This document shows, in pieces, positions 56,009-64,000 of a stretch of DNA of 64,000 bases. The stretch is from contig NW_025955009.1 in the NCBI RefSeq assembly GCF_022376445.1, positions 186,001-250,000 of the forward strand. Reading direction: 5' to 3'. Origin of the DNA: Fomitopsis serialis (Eukaryota; Basidiomycota; Agaricomycetes; Polyporales; Fomitopsidaceae). Position numbers and translations under genes: made by a program. The first letter of the stretch is position 1; the number at the start of each line of letters is the position of its first letter. The notes under the pieces were generated by a model. The model was not told the DNA's origin. It did not search any database and saw only the letters and a list, made by a program, of their open reading frames with translations.

Positions 56009-58828
56009 TCGCGCCCACATTTGGTTGGCCGTTTCACAAAGCGGGAGGGAGATCCAACGGACGACCGGTACCGTCCGAGTCGCCCAGACGGATGTTCATC
56101 TGTGCTCACGATGAACGTGCTGTTTGGCGGTGTATAGATGGGCGCTAGCGGACGGAAGGCGACGGTTGGCCGGACCGTTTGTGCGTTCAACGTTCCAACG
56201 CTCAACCAGCGACGTTGACTCTGCATCGACCCGTACGCACTCCTTCATTGGCTACGATCCTTGGATTCTGACATGCTATTCAGAAGGGCTCCGCTGCATC
56301 CAACAGCCGGAGAATCTCGAAAACGTTGGAGTGCAGGATTTCAGGTGAGTTATACCCACTAGTGAGCGCGTTGCGACGTGTCTGAGCGCGCGTCTGTTCT
56401 TCCTCCGTGTACACAGGGGAGCATGTGCGGAGGCAGCTGTCGCTCGTGCATGTGCCGGTGGGCGACGTCGGCAGCCAGCCCCGGATCTATCGGTCGTGGA
56501 CAAAGCCCCGGATCACCCACGAAGTGTCGGGGGGGGGCGATGTAGATGCTGATACCAACGAGGACAAAGTTGCCTCTGTACGGCCATCCCTGATCAACGA
56601 CGGAAATGGCCGCATACGTCTCTCGCACTTGCGACTGTAATCCCCGCACCCACTCTCGCACCCGAGCTCCTTACGGATCCGCCGGCGTCAGCAGAGCGCG
56701 GCCAGTAGCAGTGATCCTTGTCTAGACTCACGCCCGCGCAGCTACTGAGTCGTCGGATACGCTCCTCGGGTCGCCGATGAACACGCAGAACAGACTCTCG
56801 CGCTGCGTGAGCTCGACCCGCAGCGTTTCCGTCCATGACCACCCGGCAAGAAGCTATCGCGATCCTCATCCTCATCGGAAACGCTGCACGTAGGCTGTAC
56901 GGTTGAGTCTGCGTATCATTCTCGGCGTATGGCAGTCACCTGCAACTTACCCGTCAACTTGCAAGAGCATACCTCAACCTCTATACCTCTACCCCGTTCT
57001 CATCACTCTCCCCATCATCTGTTGCGCCGACTCGGGCGCCTTCAACGTGACCCCGCGTCCGTCTAGCGGCTTCGGCAGGCTGTTCAATGCGAAGTGCTTC
57101 CCTCCGGCTACCTCACCAGGATTGTCTTCGCTCCCTGCAGTTCCTCCGCGCACCGGTGAAGATGAAGAAACCACAGTGCCGTGTACCCAGGCAAGTCCGG
57201 CTCTTATCCCCGCATTGAAAGACGGGGAATCGGCAGAGCCCGGCGGAAGGCACCACGTCTGCCGCCTGCTGTCCTCGCCCTCTACCGGCAGCAGTCATGC
57301 GGCTGATCGAGGACAGGGGGCTGACATCGTGGGGCGTACGCAGAACACGGTGAAGTACTCGGTGAATATCCGCCACGAGTGGGAGGAGAACCTCGCCCGG
57401 ATCCTTTCGCGAGCTGCAGATGGAGGACGCTGCGGAGGAGGACGTGAACGAGGACGGCGCGCAACCCGCGAGGGATAGCGTGTACGAGCAGCAGGGCGGA
57501 CACGCGCGAACCACATTGGCAATACTTCCGGGTACGCCTTCGGACGGAGCCCACTCGTATCACGCCTATATCGCGGACCCCGTTCGCTGGCGATCATGCG
57601 GGTCGAGGTGTCAATCCTACTCAGGCTTCTACTCGTCTCTGCTCTCCTGTCGCGCCTATTCCTGCGTGACCTCCAAGCAATGTGTTGTGCTTGATCTCCT
57701 CCAGCATTAGCAACCCGTATAGCGCTATCTGCAACGAAGTGCTGCTCACTAGTTGACGCCGCCCACATGGATCTCAGCGACGTCCATCAAAGCGTGGTTT
57801 GGCTACGGTCCTCTCTAGCGATCGTGAGTCCCGCTTGTTCATCACCTCTGGCGGTTGCGGACGCGACGAACGCCGACATTTCAGCTGCAGCGCGACCCAG
57901 TCTCACCCCGACAAATTCGGTGTCAGACACCCCGTGATACATGATCGCCCGGCTTTCCTTCCGCCGCGTCATATTCCAGGGTGACGCCCGCGTCAGTCAT
58001 GGACTTCGAGATCATGAAGCCCATCAGCGAAGGCGCTTTCGACTTTTGTCTTCCTCGTGGCACATAACCCTGCTAGCGGCTACTTCGCGACCAAGACGGA
58101 CGATTGTGAAGGACCAGGTCGTGAACGTCAAGGCGGGGCGTATGACCTCATGGAGCAGGACCAGTCGTCGTTTGTCGTCAAGCGCTGCTTGGCCTTTCAG
58201 GGCAAGGAGAACCTCTGTCTCGTTATGGTGCAGTCAACAGCGGCAACGGCGCCGCGCTACCCGGTCGCTCGGATTTCTACTCAAAGAACGGGCATGCAAC
58301 TACGTCGCCGAGGCAGTTCTTGACGTGGAACGTTTATACCGGCTTGGTACTGTACATCGGTACGTAGCGTCTGTGTCTGCCATTGTTCAATTGACTAACT
58401 CTTCTTGCTGCCACAGTGACGTCAAATCTGTTTATATTGGTCCATCGACGAGTGCGGTCACCTTAAGCTCACTGACCTCGGGGATACTCAGCTTCTCTTC
58501 GGGCTGCGCGCGTGGCGAAGACATAACCCTGGAACACGCGCGCCCTCAAACGACTCTGCATGCATCGGGTTCACTGGAGTTTACGCCCGGCCTACGTACT
58601 TAAGGTTCGGACGATAATCCTCGGCCAGGACGGTCACCTCAATCGTGGTCTTCGAACGCCGTCAATGTAGTCTAGCGGCTCTGATCACACGGCAGTCAAA
58701 CGGCGAGCAATAGTCGCACACGGACAGTCCCCCACAGTTCCCCGCGACTGAAATGATCACCGACCTCCGCTTCTCGCAGTATCCCACCTGGAAAGCAGAA
58801 GACGGCGGGCACGTCAGGCTCTCTCGCC
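56009..58828 (+). repeat. 2,820-bp inverted duplication, copy B
   Basis: Reverse complement of 11,231-14,050 with only a handful of differences, including a G-run of 9 near 56,530-56,550 against 8 in the mate. Left boundary is at TCGCGCCCAC (56,009) and the right boundary in CTCTCGCC (58,828); outside these points the flanks are unrelated. Copy B begins 294 bp upstream of the SUN gene's ATG, so part of that gene's upstream region may be duplicated sequence. Confidence 0.95.
57340..58620 (+). pseudogene. rim15-like: Broken RIM15-like AGC protein kinase, copy B
   Basis: At about 57,350 comes 'NTVKYSVNIRHEWEENLARI', typical of the region ahead of the RIM15 kinase domain. From about 57,998 the kinase domain follows: 'DFEIMKPISEGAFDF', the Lys in 'YFATKT', 'KDQVVNVKAGRM', 'RSLGFLLKERACNYVAEAVL' and 'YRLGTVHR'. 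A GTACGT...CACAG intron falls exactly inside the HRD codons and splicing restores 'HRDVKSVYI'. A frame change then leads to 'DECGHLKLTDLG', the DFG-like motif with Leu for Phe. Thus Lys, HRD and D-x-G are all still readable, but at least three frame shifts separate them and the 'KPDNLL' stretch is shortened. It is too damaged for function. Confidence 0.75.
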
Positions 58829-60130
58829 GTTTGAGATCATAGCATGTGTCGTGGCGGTGGAGTCGCTCTGGTTAGGGTTCGTTTTTTTTCTCCTGTCAGA
58901 GTCGTCATAGGACTGATTTTGGGCTCTTGATCCTATTAGCTACGAAGTTCGATACACGGGATCTGTGGACATGCAATGCTTATTGGCCCGGGATCGCTGG
59001 TAGAGCAGTGTTGCAATCGTTCACTAAGCCTGAGAGGCCTACGCTCTCGCCTCCGACCGTGCCGTGCCTACTTGTCGACGTGGCCATACATCGCCCTTCA
59101 ATGACAGCATCGATCCCTTCGACTCAAAGAGCCATCATCACGAAATAAGCAAACGAGTTTATGCGTACGCTGAACATCAACTCCATGGTGTTCTCGCCAC
59201 GACTGGCGAATCTTCGTAAACGTCGTAACGATGTTACCATTGCGACGGACTGACTCAGCAAGCCTTCGCCTACCAACCTTCGAGGGCGAGCGCAGATATG
59301 CGCGTCCAGGTGATCAGTATGCTGACGGTCAAGTTACCCTCAATGACGCTGCACCGTCAATGAGACTGGGCCGTACGAAGGCACGAGGCCTGCCGTGGTA
59401 TGTCGACTCGGTTCTTAGGCGCTGTTGAAGATGCTCCGTCACAGGTTGTCAGAGCCAACGGCGAGCCGGACGCGAACCACATCCGTCCAGACGGTGGTGA
59501 TTTGGATACGCGTCAAGTACAACTTCAACACCGCCGTGCTTGTGGACAGACTCGGCGACGGGCTTGCGACGCGGACACGACGTGTCCAACGGTCGACGGA
59601 TGCAGCAAAGGGCGCGAATCGTTCTCTGGTGAGTGATCGAATCCGCATCTCGGCACGGCGGCGTGCGGCAAGCAACGGGTAGACCGACTCACTGTGTACA
59701 CAGTCTCGGGCAGTGTCCGAATCGTCGCCGTCCAAGGGCGTGCGAATGACGGCAAGTCCGGTGGCTACCGAAACATTCAGGGCGACGAGGTGAGCATGCA
59801 TGTGTCGTCTTTACGGATAGCGGCGCTGACAGTCCCTCTAAGGTCCACGACAACTGCGGCGCGTACAGTGAACGAGAGGCGCGGCAAGCGGCAGGGATGG
59901 CGAGCGGCGAGAGCAGCCGGGAGGGTAAACGAGCAGGAGGGCTACTGAGCCCACTACCGTGATGTATACTTCAGTAGGATTATAATTGGGGCAAGCTCGA
60001 GCAAGTTTCAGCAGATTACAGACGTGCCCCCGGGCCACTGTGCACGTGATCTTTACGAACTGAGGCTCTCCTCCGAGTCCATTATTCCGTGCCTAACGTT
60101 CATTGGTCTGTCGTGACAATGCAAGGCCTT
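58829..60130. other. No confident gene
   Basis: The plus strand has fragments in frame pieces: 'VKYNFNTAVLVDRLGDGLAT' near 59,520-59,570, a GTGAGT donor near 59,630, and after an acceptor near 59,701 'SGSVRIVAVQGRANDGKSGG' with a GTGAGC donor near 59,791. This may be an expressed spliced gene or debris; the upstream reading is not resolved. No family recognised. Confidence 0.35.
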
Positions 60131-60133
60131 GCA

Positions 60134-60139
60134 TATATA
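60134..60139 (+). promoter_or_regulatory. Candidate TATA box
   Basis: TATATA 70-75 bp before the ATG at 60,209, followed by a pyrimidine-rich leader. Placement fits the gene that follows. Confidence 0.4.
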
Positions 60140-60208
60140 CCACTCCGTAGCGCATCTTCCGTGCGTTCACTTCCTTTCATCCCCACTTTACTCGCCCACT
60201 GAACTAAT

Positions 60209-60837
60209 ATGGCTCCGCAAGTCGTCCTTCTTGGTCCTGAAACCACCGGGCACGAGTTCGATTTGAGTTCGGAGAGAGTCGTCCTGCACACTAAGATGGT
60301 GGACGCGTCGGATTTATCTGAAGATGGCTGTCATCTCGAGGTCATCGGTTCCATCGTAAGTGGTTCGCGAACTCTGATGCATTGGCAAATCTCACGAGCA
60401 CACAGCGCCGGACTATGGTGGAGGGCAGCCGAACGTATCTCATCATATGGACCGAAATCACTGAAGGCTTCAAGGCCCTGCCATTCGATGATCCAGGACC
60501 GGACGGTGAAGATGAAGACATAGTCCGCCGGGCACGAGAAGATGCCGAAGGGTGCCTTATTCCACTGTCTGAAGTCGTGGCACAACTCTCCGACGATCGA
60601 AGTGGCGTGGCCGAGGACAGTGTGGATGGGGACACTGAGAATGCGCGGGGTGATGTCGAGGCTAGCGGTGGCGGAGATGTCATAACCGGCAGCCCTACGA
60701 TGGCGGCGCATGTTCCCATGGACGAGGAGAAGGACGATGGCGATACGCTCTGGGAGAATGTGAGCGCCAGTGCCATCAGTGAGAGCCACTCCTTTCATCC
60801 TTGTCAGCCATGTCTGACGGACGCACAGGCTACTTAG
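60209..60837 (+). CDS. Small acidic protein of unknown function
   Basis: Three exons: 60209-60355, 60406-60759, 60829-60837. The first intron (GTAAGT, 50 nt) is clear and in phase; the second (GTGAGC, 69 nt) leaves a two-codon last exon and is optional, since the unspliced frame also stops at 60,837. The protein begins 'MAPQVVLLGPETTGHEFDLS', continues 'RRTMVEGSRTYLIIWTEITE' and 'GFKALPFDDPGPDGEDEDIV', then becomes acidic and Gly/Asp-rich ('EDSVDGDTENARGDVEASG'). A TATA element lies upstream. No signal peptide, no membrane segment, no family recognised. About 170 residues. Confidence 0.6.
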
Positions 60838-61990
60838 CTGCACACCCTTCTCGATTTGAGGGTGCCAGAGAGGTCCACATTGTGCGACCCGCATACACCG
60901 TAAGTACCCTGACCAAACCTGCCTTCTTAGTAGCATCCCTCATTCAATTGCCTCGTAGTTCAGAGGTTTCTGGCCCATTCAACTCTTCGTCCGCAAGGAA
61001 GTTGGCAATGTCTTGAAAAGCTTCATCATGAGCCCTCCCCTGGCAATGTTGCCGGCGCGTGCCTGAATAGGTCTGTGGACATCAAATTTCAGTTGCATCG
61101 TACACTGACCCTATTCATGCACATTGGCAGCAGAGCACGCTGGCAAGACTGGCTTGCCATTCGTGGAAGTGTGCGACAGCTGTGGCGTTGAGCTCACGGA
61201 TGGGGCGGCACGACCGCCGTTTCGCTTGTTCTCATACCTGCGACGAGCCGGAATAGGGCGATGCGGACCGACCATAGGGCGCCGCATACAATCGGTCGCC
61301 CCTCACTAGCACTTGTCATGTTTCTCTTCGAACTAATTGCTTCTCGTCAATGTCTCTGTGTCGGCTTCTACCTTATGACCCACTCGCTTCTCCAGAACGT
61401 CTCTCCTCGCGCCATGTGTACCTATATTAAGCCCCGCCCGTCTCTATCGAACTTCTCCACCGCTCGCTTGCTCACTGTCGTGTTCTACGTCCCTCCCGCC
61501 TCTCAACCTACGTAGCATCAAGCTCGCGCCGACTCGGACGGCGTGTCGTCCGCGCGCCCGCGCTTTCAGAGAATTAGGGTCAAACTGCGTCATCGATACT
61601 AGCACTGCAAGTCATACCGCAAGCAACCGTCCGTCGGTCTCATTGCGTTAACACAGGGCCCACTCTCAAGCCCTATGTCCCTCGCACGGCTCATCGACTG
61701 CCTGTACAATGAGGATTTGTTGGGTTTGTTGTTTGGTACTTGACGCGTGATTGTTGTTCACCTATGAGCCGGAGACGTTCGCGCACCTCATACTTAAGTA
61801 AATGGACTCTTCTCGCGCCTCCTCTTCCTCCCCCCAATCAAGCCGCATAATACATCGAGTTGTTAACATACATTGCAAGTTTGTCAGGATAACTACTCTG
61901 TTCAGATTCCCGTGTCCGTCGTGACTGTGCTCATCTTCGACTCGTACTGAGTCGCCTAATGGTTATCAGCCGCATCAGCAAGTATACCGT
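60838..61990. other. 3' flank and unassigned sequence
   Basis: A further plus-strand frame (60,801-61,016) could be an alternative 3' exon of the preceding gene. After that only short frames are present, with AT-richer, CT-biased sequence at 61,310-61,850. Confidence 0.3.
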
Positions 61991-62656
61991 TCAGTGCCGG
62001 TTGAGTGTTGTCCATTGGGATGATGTGTTTTGGTCGTTATCATCCACTTCCGGCCCTTGGGATCCAATCATCACCAAGTTCCCGTGATGCCTGGACCCGA
62101 TACCGCCTGTATTCACGAGAAATGGTAGGATGATCCGCCTAATAGACCCGTCGGCACCAGTCTTGTTAACGAGGAAGCGTAGTTTCCATTCCATCTGTTC
62201 TTTCACATGAGCTAGATTGTCAACCGTTTCGTGGAGAGGTCTTCCACCTGTTCATTAACTCGAACAAGTAAAATCTGCTCCGCATCCGCAAAATGTGCCT
62301 CCCCTGTTGACAAGCAAGCTACCTTGGCAATCAGTGACAACCTCACGATCTCGTCTGTATGACGCACTCTCGATGCTGCCCTCGATGTATTCCGCACATT
62401 CCTTGAAGGACTCCTTGTAGCGAGCCATGTTGCTGATATTAGGACCGGGAGCGTGCTCAAGAAATGGTGGGCGGAGGGAAGTACGCGATGCTGTCTGTCC
62501 TGGATAGCCACCATGCTGATACGTGGCAGACTCTGTGGGGCGAGGGTCAATCCCTGCGATTGTCTGCGATGAGCTAGGCTGCCACATCTTGTAAGAAACA
62601 TCGAAGCAGAGACAGTCTCCGACATACCAGCTCAAGCGCTGGATGTTGATCATCAC
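61991..62656 (-). CDS. Hypothetical gene, exon structure unresolved
   Basis: Leftwards from 62,656 a short start 'MINIQRLSW' runs into a GTATGT donor. Then 'MWQPSSSQTIAGIDPRPTES' and 'ARYKESFKECAEYIEGSIES' follow to about 62,360. A second frame continues 'DEIVRLSLIAKVACLSTGEA' and 'EQILLVRVNEQVEDLSTKRL' to 62,215, and a third 'WKLRFLVNKTGADGSIRRII' to about 62,110. The pieces look like exons of a helical protein, but I could not find junctions for both frame changes, so it may be broken. Family unknown. Confidence 0.3.
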
Positions 62657-63600
62657 GGGTATTGGCGGGATCGGAGGCGTCCAGGTAGTCTATAGTCCAT
62701 TCTAGCTGACCTGTGGGTGTGCGTCTCCCCTCCTGTAGCCATCGGTTCAACATCGATACTTAGTTTGTGGCGATGAATGCTTACCACCGTCGCTACAACT
62801 TCGAGATATATACAGTCCTCAGGGGTTTCGCATTGGCGAAGAGGAACCTGTGACATGACTACCGACACATTCGATATATCCATCGTTGCTTGGGTGTGTC
62901 TTGTTGTGTGCGTTACCAGGATATCATTGCAGTTCGAGCGCAAGTCGCGCGGCGCCACACACGTGAGTCTGTGCGCGGCGACCTCTTCCTTCTTCCTGGT
63001 GCCTGCTGAAAATAGGTCTGGCGACATGCCATCCAGTTTCCGACTATAGGCCGCTCAACGTTCTCAGCATCTCTTCCCGCTCCTCTTGTTCCATTGACAC
63101 TGCGACGGGCACAAGCTCACATCTAGGTCGGGCAGCAGATAGGACCAGCACTGTAATACCTCATTGACCGACCGTACCGCCCCTTCGAGCCGATCACACC
63201 GATAGAGATACAAAGCTGTACGTGACACATTCTGTTATATCTGCGCAGCCCCTCGGATCCTGAAACTTCTGCAGTCTGTGTACTTAACTCCATCCGCCAA
63301 TTGGGCATGGCCCTGCGCACGTGGCGACATTACCAAACACCACACCGTCACGGTCTTCCATAGGCGGTTCGACCATGATGTACATGGCCATGTCGTTGGC
63401 GGCGCCGAAGATAACGCAGTTCACCGTCTAAACGAGGAACGGCGGCTGTCCTCGCTGACATCGACAACGCTAGGTTCTCGTGAGCGTGTTTGCACAGCTC
63501 CCATAGTTCAGCTAATTGAAATGGTTCTCAAATAGTTCCATACATATCAAGGCTGCGTTCGTATCTGGTGCAGTTGCAGGGTAATGCACCGATGTGCATG
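62657..63600. other. No confident gene
   Basis: A minus-strand stretch at about 63,290-63,425 is protein-like ('FGAANDMAMYIMVEPPMEDR', 'DGVVFGNVATCAGPCPIGGW'), without context. Other frames are short. Confidence 0.3.
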
Positions 63601-63639
63601 TTCTTTCCTGACTACCTTGAGCACGTCGGTGCATCTCAC

Positions 63640-63960
63640 TGAGGGTGATTACACTAGCTATGACGTCTTCGCTCTCAACGTTAACACTGTTGTGCTGGGT
63701 TCCGCTCATGGCGACGGTATGTAAATCATGCAATAGTCCCGTCACGGTGCAAATTCTTCACGTCACTGTCTCGCTTCACAGAACAGGACGTGTCGGTCGC
63801 TGGACCCGCCACTCGCCCAGCGCGATGCAGTAGCTCGGCGCGAAGGTCGCCACGCTGATGGGTATCTTAGTCGGTCAGCTGCTCTTCGGATGGCTCGGGG
63901 ACGTCATGGACCACAAGGGGAATTGTAGGTCCAATTGAAGGCTAGTACCGACGATCAGTG
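63640..63960 (+). pseudogene. pho84-like: Broken phosphate permease (PHO84 family, major facilitator)
   Basis: At about 63,649-63,715 the plus strand reads 'DYTSYDVFALNVNTVVLG', the first helix region of the family (form FFTDAYDIFAINIASxMLGY), ending at a GTATGT donor. After an acceptor near 63,828 it reads stop, then 'LGAKVATLMGILVGQLLFGW' and 'LGDVMDHKG' (family form VGQLLFGWLADVxGRK). The splice would place a TAG at the start of that exon, and the conserved Gly-Arg-Lys loop has become Asp-His-Lys. The FTD motif at the front is also lost. The family imports phosphate with protons at the plasma membrane. The rest would lie beyond the window. Confidence 0.75.
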
Positions 63961-64000
63961 TGGGTTTTATTTTTATTTTTACGAACAGCCGTTTGGAGCT

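Noticed and set aside
1..64000. tRNA genes
   Set aside because: TTCGAA-containing words (for example near 8,974, 27,515 and 37,433) were examined as T-loops. None has a pairing T-stem, matching acceptor arm or an upstream A-box at the right distance.
1..64000. CRISPR arrays
   Set aside because: No direct repeats with regular unique spacers; the organism is a eukaryote.
1..64000. Repeat-induced point mutation as the cause of the gene decay
   Set aside because: The lesions I can read include single-base deletions, insertions and transversions such as a Tyr codon to TAG. A proper C-to-T count against the parent genes would be needed to revisit this.

Overview
The window looks like nuclear DNA of a filamentous basidiomycete (Agaricomycetes-type). 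The signs are genes cut by many short introns (mostly 49-75 nt, GT-AG, a few GC-AG), families typical of that group (WD40 proteins with an 'SPDGELIASGS' core, a Tnp2/CACTA transposase, a SUN-domain protein with central membrane helices, a TET/JBP-like HxDxxN protein, an FKBP with a nucleoplasmin-type N-terminus) and a moderately GC-rich sequence with long stretches lacking open genes. Nothing prokaryotic or organellar was seen, and there are no rRNA, tRNA or CRISPR signals.

Layout. 1-14 kb is mostly wreckage: a broken plasma-membrane H+-ATPase (1-1010), a broken SEC31 (7.1-7.66 kb), a diverged repeat (6.1-6.9 kb) and the first copy of a 2,820-bp inverted duplication (11,231-14,050) that carries a frameshifted RIM15-like kinase. 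14.4-17.7 kb is an ordinary gene pair: an FKBP-type isomerase (+) and a WD40 protein (-), convergent, with every intron accounted for. 19-20 kb holds a broken squalene epoxidase. 20.9-22.1 kb is a gene whose coiled coil is built from 21-nt microexons. 22-29 kb is nearly empty apart from one coiled-coil gene piece at 26.2 kb. 29.7-30.4 kb is a tandemly repeated exon/intron-like array, followed by a broken aconitase. 32.6-35.2 kb carries the TET/JBP-like gene and a disordered-protein gene. 38.4-39.8 kb is a RING-finger gene with modular coiled-coil exons. 40.4-41.4 kb has a broken mitochondrial GTP/GDP carrier next to a 219-bp MITE. 44-46 kb holds an unidentified spliced gene and the second copy of the diverged repeat. 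49.4-53.8 kb is a Tnp2-type DNA transposon gene that still reads cleanly, and 54.07-55.7 kb a SUN-domain gene. 56,009-58,828 is the second, inverted copy of the 2.82-kb unit. 60.2-60.8 kb is a small spliced gene of unknown function, and the right edge holds a broken phosphate permease.

The overall picture is a region where a few intact genes sit among at least eight decayed pieces of normally single-copy housekeeping genes. Because the FKBP, WD40, SUN, RING and microexon genes splice into uninterrupted frames with exact exon sums, the frameshifts and stops in the decayed pieces are unlikely to be sequencing noise. The near-identical inverted repeats, 42 kb apart, imply a recent duplication and make the intervening segment prone to inversion. 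No pathway or gene cluster links the intact genes.
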